Source of the DNA: Alkaliphilus oremlandii OhILAs | GTDB lineage: Bacteria > Bacillota > Clostridia > Peptostreptococcales > Natronincolaceae | NCBI RefSeq assembly: GCF_000018325.1 | Contig: NC_009922.1 | Span: 2,356,001 to 2,420,000 of the forward strand | DNA length: 64,000 bases | Reading direction: 5' to 3' | In this document: positions 25,811 through 34,696 of the stretch, in pieces | Numbering within the stretch: the stretch's first letter is position 1 | Layout: every line of letters begins with the position of its first letter | Position numbers and translations under genes: made by a program | The notes under the pieces: model-generated | Database searches by the model: none | Seen by the model: the letters and a program-made list of their open reading frames with translations, nothing else | Told to the model about the DNA's origin: nothing

Positions 25811-26488
25811 TTATCTAACATTATAATAGCCGCTTACACGAACATATTCATAATGGTCTGTAGAACCTGATAAGTTAAATCCTACAGAGCCAGACTCACC
25901 TATTTTAAAGTCGACGTCAACGCCACCACTAGTAGTTCCATTATTAGTAAAATCTCCATTTACAATCCAATAAATTCTACCAGCATTCTCTAAATGAACA
26001 AAAACACTTCCGCCAAATTGCTTACTCATGCCATTATAATTTCTATCCATGTCTACGTGTATTATTCGAACTATCCCCCAAAAAGAACCTCCCTCACTAG
26101 TTTCACAATAAAAAAATACAGAAGGTTTATATACATTAGTTACAGTAAAAGAAGAGCTCACTGTTCTATATGTAGCATTATAAGGTGTTATACTTGTAGA
26201 TGTATTTAATAAAGACTTCCTGCTCTCATAGAAATTTTTAATTACACGATTTTCAGCTTCTTGTTTTGAAATATTGTTATTCTTAGACATCAACTCTACA
26301 ATTTCGTCAAAACTTAAAACATCACTTACAACTGTTTCATTATCATTGATTTCAGAAAAATCGCTGATAATATTTTCTTGATTATTCACATCAAGTAATT
26401 TATTTTCTGGAACTAAAGCAAATGTACTTAAACTAGAAGATAAAATCAAAGCAGTGCTCAAACCCAACATTAAAAATCTTTTTTTCAT
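25811..26488 (-). CDS. Secreted protein of unknown function
   Basis: A 225-residue protein with a Sec signal peptide (M-K-K-R-F then a hydrophobic stretch, cleavage likely after S-T-F-A near residue 24). A polar propeptide-like region (about 25-100) precedes a C-terminal domain rich in Ser, Gly, Val and aromatic residues that looks like a beta sandwich. The dyad GTAACgttGTTAC lies upstream at about 26516-26528. It sits at the left edge of the IS3 element. A bacteriocin-like or surface-binding role is possible, but no motif proves it. Confidence 0.6.
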   Translation of the reverse strand: MKKRFLMLGLSTALILSSSLSTFALVPENKLLDVNNQENIISDFSEINDNETVVSDVLSFDEIVELMSKNNNISKQEAENRVIKNFYESRKSLLNTSTSITPYNATYRTVSSSFTVTNVYKPSVFFYCETSEGGSFWGIVRIIHVDMDRNYNGMSKQFGGSVFVHLENAGRIYWIVNGDFTNNGTTSGGVDVDFKIGESGSVGFNLSGSTDHYEYVRVSGYYNVR

Positions 26489-26709
26489 TTGTAAATTCCT
26501 CCTTTTGTTTTTCTTGTAACGTTGTTACATAATATTATAAAACTTCTTATAATTTTAAATTTGTTTTTTGTACAAAAGATAACTGTAAACTGATAGACTT
26601 ATATAATTTTTTAGTAAAAATTTCATTTTACTTTTTATTCTATCATTTTACATCTTTGGTCTTCTGTCAAGAAAACGGACAATAAAAACTTGATATATTC
26701 TTGAATCGT

Positions 26710-27519
26710 CTAACCAACATATTTATCCTCGAAATCATATGGTGAAGACATCTCGCAATAACTGTGAATTCTCTTTGTATTGTAAAATGCTTCGACATAT
26801 TCAAAAATAAGTTCTTGGGCATGACTAATATGCCTTATGACGAATCTGTTGAGCCATTCTCTTTTTATTAGAGCATGAAAAGACTCAATTACAGCATTGT
26901 CCCAAGGGGTTCCCTTTTTTGAATAGCTTCGAATAAATTTGCCTGCTGGTGTTGCATCAATATACGCTTTTGATACATATTGCACACCTCTGTCACTGTG
27001 AATAATTATCGGAGTATCTAATTTCCTAGATGATTTCGCTTTGTTAATGGCTCTTAGTACTCCTTCCACACAAAGGGTATCTGAGAGGTGCCAGCCTATA
27101 ACTCTTCGTGAGAATAGATCCATTACTGTTGTTAAGTAAACGAACTCGCTTACTGTCCATACATAGGTAATGTCTGTTACCCAAACGGTGTTAGGTGCGT
27201 TAGGTGAAAAATTTCTATCTAGAATATTTTTAAGTTTATTATCAAAATCTGGATCAATTGTCGTCCTTTTGTATGGACTTACCCAGATTGCCTTAATTCC
27301 TAGCTCACGCATATAGTTTCCAACAGTTTTCTCTGCGATAACGTAACCTCTGCTTCGCAGTATAGATGTAATTTTGGGTGCTCCATATATTTGTTTGGAT
27401 TCATTGTAAATCTCTATAATTTCTTGTTTAATCTGCTGTTTTCTAATTTTTTGATTTGAATCTTGCCTTTTCAAGTAATCATAGTATCCAGAAGATGAAA
27501 CGCCTAGCACTTTAAGCAC
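26710..27519 (-). CDS. IS3-family transposase OrfB (DDE catalytic part)
   Basis: A 269-residue DDE integrase-type transposase. Catalytic residues can be placed in V-W-V-T-D-I-T-Y-V near 112, H-S-D-R-G-V-Q-Y near 172, and the E in N-A-V-I-E-S-F-H near 210. The frame is open upstream of the GTG at 27519 all the way to the A6G slip site at 27609-27615, so the natural product is probably an OrfAB fusion made by -1 frameshifting. No internal stop is seen; the element may be active. Confidence 0.88.
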   Translation of the reverse strand: MLKVLGVSSSGYYDYLKRQDSNQKIRKQQIKQEIIEIYNESKQIYGAPKITSILRSRGYVIAEKTVGNYMRELGIKAIWVSPYKRTTIDPDFDNKLKNILDRNFSPNAPNTVWVTDITYVWTVSEFVYLTTVMDLFSRRVIGWHLSDTLCVEGVLRAINKAKSSRKLDTPIIIHSDRGVQYVSKAYIDATPAGKFIRSYSKKGTPWDNAVIESFHALIKREWLNRFVIRHISHAQELIFEYVEAFYNTKRIHSYCEMSSPYDFEDKYVG

Positions 27520-27581
27520 ACTGTTAACTGAAATCTGGCGCTTCTTAGATGATTCTTCTACTTCTTTGTAGATTGCTTCAG

Positions 27582-27875
27582 TTAATCTTTGTTCAGTATG
27601 CCTATGGCCTTTTTTAGTATTTCAAGTGCATCTTCCTTATCTCTTAGTTCTTTTTTTAGTCTTGCAATTTCTTTTTCTGCATCTGATGAATAATTGCCAG
27701 AACCTCTATGATTTACTACACCATCATTCTTCTTGGCATTTTGAATCCAATTATTAAGACCTGTGGTGCTAATTTTTAGATCCTCTGCTGCTTCTTTGAT
27801 TGATTTGCCAGATGAATAATAATAATTAACTGCATCTTGTTTAAACTCTGCGCTGTACTGTTTTTTAGTTCCCAT
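27582..27875 (-). CDS. IS3-family transposase OrfA (HTH)
   Basis: A 97-residue protein with the HTH of IS3 OrfA (Y-S-A-E-F-K-Q-D-A-V-N-Y-Y near residue 8, S-T-T-G-L-N-N-W-I) and a C-terminal leucine-zipper-like helix. A A-A-A-A-A-A-G run at 27609-27615 allows a -1 shift into OrfB: the frame positions match a shift of exactly one base back. Confidence 0.9.
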   Translation of the reverse strand: MGTKKQYSAEFKQDAVNYYYSSGKSIKEAAEDLKISTTGLNNWIQNAKKNDGVVNHRGSGNYSSDAEKEIARLKKELRDKEDALEILKKAIGILNKD

Positions 27876-27903
27876 AGTAATCTCTCCTTGTCTGATACAC
27901 TTA

Positions 27904-28494
27904 TTATATCAAATTCAAGGACATATCACGTTTAAGTTCTACGTTTTTTATTCTACCATCAGAATAGATCCCCCATTCTGAAAAATACACACTATCCAAA
28001 TTATAAAATATTATATTATCCATAATGCTATTCAGTCCATAACCACATATACCAATTACCTCATAAGCATTATCAAATAAAGAAATATATTTTTTCTCAT
28101 TCTCTTCATAGGTATGTTGAACCATATTTTCACCGATTACAACGATCTTTTTTTCAGAAAAAAAATCAGATTCATTAAAAAATCTTCCAGACAATATTTT
28201 AGGTGAACCTACTTTTCCCTTGACTAAAACACCTCTTATTTGATTATTATTGAAAGAATCATCAAACATTATATAATTATCTATCTCTGTGTAACTGAAT
28301 AAAAATTTAAGATTATGTTCTCTTTTTTCTCCTAAAAATACATCTGTATTAATTTTTTTAGCAGTAGAGCTACTACTATATCCTGTACTTATTTTATCTA
28401 ATTCTTCCATGTACTTTACATAAGAGTATAATGTAATTGAAAAAAGATACACTAAAATTATAAGTAATATTGTTAGAATTTTATTTTTCTTCAT
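27904..28494 (-). pseudogene. MacB-type extracytoplasmic domain, truncated by the IS3 element
   Basis: The first 190 or so residues look like the N-terminal helix plus extracytoplasmic domain of an FtsX/MacB-like ABC permease (segments such as K-I-V-V-I-G-E-N-M near 115 and I-G-I-C-G-Y-G near 148). The last few codons lie inside the IS end. The C-terminal membrane helices are missing and do not reappear on the far side of the element, so the gene is broken, probably with deletion. It may have belonged to a peptide-export or resistance transporter. Confidence 0.6.
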
Positions 28495-28518
28495 TGGGCT
28501 TCCTTTCTTTAGACATTA

Positions 28519-28598
28519 CCAAGGGCGTTACTAAGGGCGTTACCAATACAATCATTTGATTTTATCCAATACGCCTCTCCCTATTTTTAATACTTTGG
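28519..28598 (-). mobile_element. RAYT-like element copy B, left part
   Basis: Begins CCAAGGGCG at 28519 and matches the left end of copies C and D (…ATCATTTGATTTTATCCAATACG…). It stops at 28598, where the IS21 element is inserted, and resumes at 31089. Together the parts make about 269 bp with the same ends as copy D but without most of the gene: a MITE-like internal deletion. Confidence 0.75.
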
Positions 28599-28782
28599 TG
28601 TTTATGGCATAATTAAATTAGATAGAATGGCAAGATAAAATTAGAGAACTAGAACTGGAAATTTTAAAAATATATTTTCTTGTTGTAGGAATCAAAAAAT
28701 GAAAAAACCATTGCCAGCAGTCCTAAAAAATATTACCCTTTTAGTTGCGAATCTAAAGGGGGTAAGTGAAAGGATGCTAACA

Positions 28783-30279
28783 ATGGAACAACAAAAGTAT
28801 ATCAAAAAATGTTGTATAAATAAAGGAGAATCTATTAATAGTGTAGCTAAAAAAACTGGACATCATTGGAGTACTATCAAGAAATACGTAGAAAAAGAAG
28901 ATTTTAATCAGCCCATTAAAATTAGACAGAAACGTACAACAAAGCTAGATAAAGTAAAGCCTATCATTGATCAGTGGCTACTTGAAGATAAAAAAGCAAA
29001 ACCCAAACAACGCCATACTGCCAAACGCATTTATGACAGACTCTGCGAAGAATATGCTGATATCTTTAGCGCATCGGATAGGACGGTACGTGAATATGTA
29101 TCGAAAAGAAAAAAAGAACTTTATGATGATACTGAGGGATATGTTCCTCTTAATCACCCTGGCGGGGAAGCCCAAGTTGACTTTGGAGAGGTTGAGTTTT
29201 TTGAAAAAGGAACCAAGATATCAGGCTTTCACCTTAATATTTCATTTCCAAACAGCAATGCGGGCTATGTGCAGCTATTTAAAGGACAAAATCTAGAATG
29301 TCTATTGACAGGTCTTCAGAGTATTTTCAAGCACATGGGCAAGGTTCCCAACAAAATTTGGTTTGATAATCTTTCTCCAGTTGTAAGTAAAATTGAAAAA
29401 CAAGGGAAACGGAAATTAACCGAAGGTTTTGAGAGATTTGCCCTACATTATGGCTTTGAACATAACTTTTGTAATCCTAATAGCGGACATGAAAAGGGCT
29501 CTGTGGAAAGCAAGGTTGGATATTATAGAAGAAACTTTCTTGTTCCAATACCAAGGTTTGATAGTATTGATGAATTTAATAAGAAGCTTTTTGTCAAAGC
29601 TGACGAGGACATGAAAAGAGCTCATTACAAAAAAGATGCCTATATTTCTAAGCTCTTTGAGTTAGAAAGAATTATGATGAGAGATCTCCCTAAGAAGGAC
29701 TATGAAGTATATAGATTAGAAAAAGCAAAGGCTGATGCCTATGGCAAAGTAAAACTAGATAAAGATTACAGTTACTCTATTTCACCAGCATTTTCTGGCA
29801 AGGAAGTATGGTTAAAAATCACTCATAGCAAAGTGCATATTTTAAATGAAGACTATAAAACTATTCTTAGCCACAACAGATTAAATGGGAAAAATTATGA
29901 ATCCATGGACTGGGTTCCATACTTAGTCCTGATGCAAAAAAGGCCTACGGCTCTTAAATACACAAGCTTTTATGATGATATGCCTTTAGATCTTAAGAGC
30001 TACTTTGAAAAATGCGATCGTGAAGAAAAGAAAGTGGGCTTGAAAGTACTCTCCAAGTTATTATTAGAGATGGATTTAGAAAAGGCTAGTGAAGTGTTTA
30101 AATTAGCAGAAGAAAAAAACCTACGAGATGAAGATAGTCTCACTGCAGCCTACCATAGATTAACCAGAGGCGTTCTAGAGATTAAGGATATTAAACTGAG
30201 CATGAATGTGCCAAATTTAGATCCGTATATAACAAACAACTCAGAATATGACATCTTCTTAAAAGGAGGTGTACAGTAA
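28783..30279 (+). CDS. istA: IS21-family transposase IstA
   Basis: A transposase of about 498 residues from the ATG at 28783, which follows AAAGG by nine bases; two further in-frame starts lie upstream (28774, 28699). It has an N-terminal HTH (S-V-A-K-K-T-G-H-H-W-S-T-I-K-K-Y), then an rve-type DDE domain with E-A-Q-V-D-F-G-E-V near residue 130, W-F-D-N-L near 195, and a C-terminal basic region. It acts with IstB for strand transfer. Its stop overlaps the istB start by one base. Confidence 0.93.
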   Translation: MEQQKYIKKCCINKGESINSVAKKTGHHWSTIKKYVEKEDFNQPIKIRQKRTTKLDKVKPIIDQWLLEDKKAKPKQRHTAKRIYDRLCEEYADIFSASDRTVREYVSKRKKELYDDTEGYVPLNHPGGEAQVDFGEVEFFEKGTKISGFHLNISFPNSNAGYVQLFKGQNLECLLTGLQSIFKHMGKVPNKIWFDNLSPVVSKIEKQGKRKLTEGFERFALHYGFEHNFCNPNSGHEKGSVESKVGYYRRNFLVPIPRFDSIDEFNKKLFVKADEDMKRAHYKKDAYISKLFELERIMMRDLPKKDYEVYRLEKAKADAYGKVKLDKDYSYSISPAFSGKEVWLKITHSKVHILNEDYKTILSHNRLNGKNYESMDWVPYLVLMQKRPTALKYTSFYDDMPLDLKSYFEKCDREEKKVGLKVLSKLLLEMDLEKASEVFKLAEEKNLRDEDSLTAAYHRLTRGVLEIKDIKLSMNVPNLDPYITNNSEYDIFLKGGVQ

Positions 30280-30998
30280 TGAAGGAGTTAATTATGGACT
30301 ATTGTAAGCAGCTTAGATTAGGTGGTCATATAGCCAATAATTATGAAAACATTAAAGCAAATACCTACGAAGAGTTTTTAGTAAAAGTATTAGAAATTGC
30401 CATCCAAAATAGAGAAGTGGTCAAGAAAAATCGCTCTATACAACAAGCAAAATTTGATGTATTAAAAACCTTTGAAGGCTACGAATTTAATGATATTCAA
30501 ATTCCATCAGGAACTACAGTAGATGAGATTAAAAGCGTAAGTTTCATCGATAAAAAAGAGAATTTAATTTTGTACGGTCCCGTAGGGACGGGTAAGACCC
30601 ACCTTGCCACTGCCGTGGGGCTTGAGGCCATTAATCGTGGCAAGAAAGTAAAGTTTTTTAGAACTGCAAGCCTTGTAAATCAACTAATTGAGGCTAAAGA
30701 AGATGGCAGCTTAAATAAGTTTTTTAAGCAACTAGATAAGCTAGATTTACTGATATGTGACGAATGGGGATATATCCCTTTAGATATAGATGGTTGCCAG
30801 CTCTTATTTCAAGTAATAGCAGACTGTTATGAGAAAAGAAGTGTCATAATTACAACAAATCTTGAATTCAGTAAGTGGAATAATATTTTTTACAACGAGC
30901 GTCTAACAAGTGCTATTATAGATAGACTGGTGCATCACAGCCATCTATTGTTATTCACAGGTAAAAGCTATCGCTTACTGAACTCAAGTATAAAATAA
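30279..30998 (+). CDS. istB: IS21-family helper ATPase IstB
   Basis: A 239-residue AAA+ ATPase of the DnaC/IstB type. Walker A is G-P-V-G-T-G-K-T-H near residue 102, and Walker B L-L-I-C-D-E-W-G near 160. R-L-V-H-H-S-H-L near the end is the IstB C-terminal signature. It selects targets and activates IstA. AAGGAGGTG precedes the start, which overlaps the istA stop by one base, implying coupled translation. Confidence 0.94.
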   Translation: MKELIMDYCKQLRLGGHIANNYENIKANTYEEFLVKVLEIAIQNREVVKKNRSIQQAKFDVLKTFEGYEFNDIQIPSGTTVDEIKSVSFIDKKENLILYGPVGTGKTHLATAVGLEAINRGKKVKFFRTASLVNQLIEAKEDGSLNKFFKQLDKLDLLICDEWGYIPLDIDGCQLLFQVIADCYEKRSVIITTNLEFSKWNNIFYNERLTSAIIDRLVHHSHLLLFTGKSYRLLNSSIK

Positions 30999-31088
30999 GA
31001 TACATATTTTTGCATTTATGGATAATCGGATTGCTGGTTTTTATCCTGCCAAATTATATAATTTTTACTTGCCAAAAACATACTTTGG

Positions 31089-31277
31089 ACAACTGTCCAT
31101 TACTTGCACCTGTAGTCTCTTTTATCCTTTCAAGAAAATATCTCTTTTGTCTATTCCGCTAAGCATTATATGATATATTTTTGTTTCACTTTTTTCTCTT
31201 GCTATTCTTGCCATTTTTTTCACTCATTTTTATCCTATCATGCCAATTGATATGTGGCAAATAAAACATCCCCTTGG
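31089..31277 (-). mobile_element. RAYT-like element copy B, right part
   Basis: Continues copy B after the IS21 duplication. C-terminal gene sequence (…GTCCATTACTTGCACC…) jumps directly into N-terminal sequence at about 31130 through a short shared TATCTC, so the middle of the gene is deleted. It ends in TGTGGCAAATAAAAC...CCTTGG at 31277. No coding function remains. Confidence 0.72.
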
Positions 31278-31310
31278 CTCTTGTCTTTCCAAAACGTTCT
31301 TTTTATCATA

Positions 31311-31360
31311 TGAGCGCTAAAAGCAAACCACCAGTGGAACTGGTGGCTGTTGACTTGGAA
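31311..31360. repeat. Small hairpin, possible IS200/IS605 end remnant or terminator
   Basis: CCACCAGT/ACTGGTGG around a three-base loop (31328-31346), next to GCAAA and CTGTTGAC. Such hairpins occur at IS200/IS605 ends, but no tnpA or tnpB gene is here. It may be only a terminator remnant. Confidence 0.3.
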
Positions 31361-31432
31361 ATTATTTGAATAATTTTTTCTGATTCATAGTAAAATAATA
31401 GAGGACAAAGTACCTGTCTCTTTGTCCCTCTA

Positions 31433-31972
31433 TTACTCTATACTATAAATAGATTCTCCTGAACTTCTATCCAGTAAAATAAATTGTTTAGGGTCTAACG
31501 ATCGACCCTCATGAAAAAGATACCATGCTCTAATTCCTGATTTAAAAGATAGGTTAGAACCTGGACTTCTGTCAATATTATCTGTACTGTTTATTAAACG
31601 CAGACTCTTATAACTATTAATGTTGTCATGAAAAAAACCATAGACTAATGAGATCGTTGTATTATTATCAAGTTCTATCTCTACATAATTCCAATCTGGA
31701 CCACTATCAAAACTCATCTTATCTATTTCAACCATCTTCCAACCCAGCATATTTCTCCATTCTAATAACACTACATTTATACCTTCTAAATTACGGTATA
31801 TCTGCACTTTATTATTTTTATGAGGTATAGAATAGGAAATTTCTTGCCCAACATATTGTAGATCTTTCTTCTTTAAATAATCTAATGAGCTTATGTCGTT
31901 ATAGTCCGCTATTCTATAAGTAATGAACACAACACTTAATAAGAATAAAATTACTATTATGCCTTTCTTCAT
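31433..31972 (-). CDS. Membrane-anchored hypothetical protein
   Basis: A 179-residue protein starting at ATG 31972 (GGGG upstream). One N-terminal membrane or signal segment (residues 3-20) is followed by an extracellular domain of about 150 residues rich in acidic and aromatic residues, with no cysteine. A GGACAAAG/CTTTGTCC hairpin follows the stop. It lies in the IS-rich island. No family recognised; AT-rich codon use suggests acquired DNA. Confidence 0.55.
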   Translation of the reverse strand: MKKGIIVILFLLSVVFITYRIADYNDISSLDYLKKKDLQYVGQEISYSIPHKNNKVQIYRNLEGINVVLLEWRNMLGWKMVEIDKMSFDSGPDWNYVEIELDNNTTISLVYGFFHDNINSYKSLRLINSTDNIDRSPGSNLSFKSGIRAWYLFHEGRSLDPKQFILLDRSSGESIYSIE

Positions 31973-32129
31973 ACCAAATCCCCTATCTTTCAAACAGTAA
32001 TTTAACCTTGCCTCATTGAAATAGACAGCGAGAATCCCTAATTTTCTCTTTTTTACGTAGTAATTCTAAGAAATTTCATCCAATAGAAATGACGGATTGT
32101 ATCCATTGGTTGAAAATGAATACCAAGTA

Positions 32130-32509
32130 CCAAGGGGACGTTTTGTTTGTCACCAATAAAATCATTTGACTTTATCCAATACGTCTCTCCCTATTTTTAA
32201 TACTCTTGACAACTGTCTATTACTTGCACCTGTAGTCTCTTTTTTCCTTTTAAGTAGATTGTCTCTTGATGGTCTATCTAAAATTTGTAGCAAAAAAACA
32301 TCCTCTACTAACAAAGATTTTGTTTCTTTTAATTCTCCATCTGTATATCTTTTTTTAGGACTATACGCTAAACATTTATCTTCCGTTTCCTCTCTCATAT
32401 ACGACTTAAATTCTTCTGTATCTCTAAAAAACTTTAGTACAAATTCTGAGTCAATTAGATTAACTTTAGCATCCCTTTTTTGTCTTGATAGAGATATTAG
32501 GACATACAT
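32130..32509 (-). pseudogene. RAYT-like element copy C, left end and C-terminal gene fragment
   Basis: The left end CCAAGGGGACGTTTTGTTTG at 32130 is intact. The frame on minus encodes the C-terminal helical/HTH part (…G-A-S-N-R-Q-L-S-R-V-L-K-I-G-R-D-V-L-D-K). Homology with copy D stops near 32470, so catalytic N-terminal and right end are gone. Confidence 0.78.
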
Positions 32510-32536
32510 CTTTTATTAACTGCTTGCTGCATCAAT

Positions 32537-32914
32537 CTAAAATCCTGTAAAAACTACAACTTGTTTATAATATATGTTTCCTAATATGCATAATATAGCT
32601 AACACAGAACCTCGAAGAAGTAATCCTTTTGAATTTAAGTTTTTAAATTCTTTTATACTATTATTGATAATTTGAAATGACAATCCTAGTACTATCCCAT
32701 AATACATATAGTTAAACAATATAAATACAGCCATTACCGCATAATTATTTTGTCTATATAAATAGCTAAACCTCCAACTTCCAGAAATAGTAAATATAAA
32801 CAAAAATATTGTAAAAACTCTAGTTGCTATCATTTCAGAAAATAATATAAGACTTGAAATTATTAAAAGTATACTAAAGATTACAATAAACATCCCTGTG
32901 ATATTTATTTCCAT
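32537..32914 (-). CDS. Four-helix membrane protein, hypothetical
   Basis: A 125-residue protein with four predicted membrane helices (about residues 6-26, 31-50, 58-82, 100-117), no signature motif and strong AT-rich codon use. It is isolated between RAYT-like copies C and D. Its function is unknown. It may be part of the same acquired DNA as the other orphan membrane proteins of the island. Confidence 0.5.
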   Translation of the reverse strand: MEINITGMFIVIFSILLIISSLILFSEMIATRVFTIFLFIFTISGSWRFSYLYRQNNYAVMAVFILFNYMYYGIVLGLSFQIINNSIKEFKNLNSKGLLLRGSVLAILCILGNIYYKQVVVFTGF

Positions 32915-33041
32915 TTATTAAAATATAACTGGTAAAAAAATTAACTACTATTATATAACATAAAATTTTACCTATACTATATTTTTTAATAAATCCTACA
33001 ATGTTCATTTTTTCACCTAGTTCCATTTATACTAATATAAT

Positions 33042-33103
33042 TTGTTGTCCTAGTTACTTGTACATATTAAAGTTACTTGATTTAATCTGCTCGGTTTCCA
33101 GTA
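33042..33103. repeat. MITE-like repeat, left half, split by RAYT-like copy D
   Basis: This segment matches the first half of the repeat at 37511-37625, from TTGTCCTAGTTA through TTACTTGATTTAA to CTCGGTTT, at roughly 85 percent by eye. It stops where copy D begins; the matching inverted end follows copy D. Confidence 0.55.
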
Positions 33104-33840
33104 CCAAGGGGTTATTTTGTTTGACACCAATAAAACCATTTGATTTTATCCAATACGCCTCTCCCTATTTTTAATACTCTTGATAACTGTCTATTACTTG
33201 CACCTGTAGTCTCTTTTATCCTTTTAAGTAGACTATCTCTTGATGGTTTATCTAAAGTTTGCAGTAAAGAAACATCTTCTAATAATAAGGATATTGATTC
33301 TTTTAATTCTCCATCTATATATCTTTTTTTAGGACTATACTCTAACCCTTTATCTTCTGTTTCATCTCTCATATACGACTTAAATTCTTCTGTATCTCGA
33401 AAAAATTTTTGTACAAATTCTGAGTCAATTAGATTAACTTTGTCATCCTGATTTATATATTCATTATAACTGCTCCATTTATAATCTTCTATTCTTTCTA
33501 CCATTTTCTATATTATGATACTGTGCATAACCTACAGTTATTCTCCTAACAATATCTCCGATTTCTTCTGTTTCTGTTTTTAGTAGCATATGTACATGAT
33601 TTGTCATTAATCAATATGCATATACCTTAAATTCTGCCTTTTCCTTTGATTTTCTAATATACTCAAGAAATTTTTCATAATCAGAAACTTTCAAGAAAAT
33701 ATCTCTTTTGTCTATTCCTCTAAGCATTATACGATATATTTTTGTTTCACTTTTTTCTCTTGCTATTCTTACCATTTTTTTTCACCCATTTTTATCCTAT
33801 CATGCCAACTAGTGTGTGGCAAACAAAACGTCCCCTTGGC
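33104..33840 (-). pseudogene. RAYT/IS200-like transposase element copy D, both ends present
   Basis: About 737 bp bounded by CCAAGGGG (33104) and CCCCTTGGC (33840), with the inverted ends continuing as TTTTGTTTG and CAAACAAAA. The minus-strand gene starts M-V-R-I-A-R-E-K-S-E-T-K-I-Y, has an in-frame TGA where copy A has cysteine, then H-V-H (the HUH motif), then a deletion of the catalytic-tyrosine part, then the C-terminal portion W-S-S-Y-N-E-Y...G-A-S-N-R-Q-L-S-R in another frame. It is a dead gene within a nearly complete element. Confidence 0.8.
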
Positions 33841-33902
33841 TTCCTAAAGATAGGTTAACATAATGACTGGAGCTTTTCTATTTGTAAGTTTTACTAGCAC
33901 AA
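33841..33902. repeat. MITE-like repeat, right half
   Basis: Ends in TACTAGCACAACA at 33889-33901, the inverse of the TGTTGTCCTAGTTA left end. With the left half at 33042 it would total about 124 bp, close to the 115 bp of the complete copy at 37511. Confidence 0.5.
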
Positions 33903-33942
33903 CAGGTTAACTTAATGACATTGGGTTATCCCGTTTGCCTTT

Positions 33943-34509
33943 TTAATAATATACAATACTATAATCGTCACTATTAAACCCTTGATTTTCAACTTCTTTA
34001 AATACAAATATATACCCATTTCCAACTTTATAATTAGCTTCATATTTGCTTACACCATCAATTTCACCACTATCACAATAACCAAAGTAATAAGGCTCAA
34101 ATTTCGGCAAAGCAATCTCTTCTCCAACAAGGGTAAAGTCTTTGGCAATAAAAATATCACCATTTAATTTATCTTTCAAAGCAAACTCTTTTCCGTCTCC
34201 AATATAAGTAGAATTTTGGGGATTTGAAAAGCTATAAGTATACTGGAAATCCACAACTGGAATACCAACCAACTCAAACGGAGCCATATATCTGTTCGTT
34301 ACCCTAAGAAACACCACATCTTCTCCATCAACAAAAACTGTAAAAACATCATCGATACCACCACCCATTGGCAAATTAACTGAATATATCTTCTGCCCTC
34401 GTGCAGTAAGAGCCTCCAATCTATAGTTATAGGAAAAAAAACAAATAATATAGAGTATAAAACACATGGAAATAATAACCAGAAAACCATATTTTAAGAC
34501 TTTTTTCAT
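33943..34509 (-). CDS. Membrane-anchored hypothetical protein
   Basis: A 188-residue protein from ATG 34509, preceded by GAGGACGG. One N-terminal membrane helix (about 7-27) is followed by an extracellular beta-rich domain with many tyrosines. An in-frame extension to 34557 lacks a ribosome site. The 15-mer CTTAATGACATTGGG lies just beyond its stop and again beyond the stop of the secreted protein gene at 36241. No family recognised. Confidence 0.5.
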   Translation of the reverse strand: MKKVLKYGFLVIISMCFILYIICFFSYNYRLEALTARGQKIYSVNLPMGGGIDDVFTVFVDGEDVVFLRVTNRYMAPFELVGIPVVDFQYTYSFSNPQNSTYIGDGKEFALKDKLNGDIFIAKDFTLVGEEIALPKFEPYYFGYCDSGEIDGVSKYEANYKVGNGYIFVFKEVENQGFNSDDYSIVYY

Positions 34510-34696
34510 AAACACCGTCCTCTCAATTATACTACATTTAGAAATTTGTATCCTCACCTGAAAACTTAGCTATCTTCCCCTACCGAACAATCGAGACAGA
34601 AAACCCGATTGTCTTTGATTTTGCTTATAAATTATGTTGTACTAATATTTCTTAAGTATTGATTTAACTAAATTCCATTTAAATGCAAAAAGAGGT

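Larger units (their letters stand above)
26665..27923 (-). mobile_element. IS3-family (IS150-like) insertion sequence
   Basis: Probable ends are TGTCAAGAA at 26665 and the inverted TGTCCTTGAA at 27923, giving about 1259 bp, normal for IS150-like elements. Two overlapping frames, orfA and orfB, are joined by a -1 slip site. The flanks do not repeat (CTTC on one side, TATC on the other), so the element has lost its target duplication, perhaps through an adjacent deletion. The right flank cuts an ABC-type gene. Confidence 0.8.
28599..31080 (+). mobile_element. IS21-family insertion sequence with 8-bp target duplication
   Basis: The element is 2482 bp. Ends are TGTTTATGGCA at 28599 and the inverted TGTTTTTGGCA at 31080. 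Subterminal repeats of the same type (TGGCAAGATAAAA-like) occur inside both ends, as usual for IS21. The 8-bp TACTTTGG is found on both sides (28591-28598 and 31081-31088). It carries intact istA and istB. The insertion splits copy B of the RAYT-like element. The clean duplication and intact genes point to a recent event. Confidence 0.93.

Noticed and set aside
33104..33840. TGA in RAYT-like copy D as a selenocysteine codon
   Set aside because: The gene has a frameshift and a large central deletion as well, and no SECIS-like hairpin follows.
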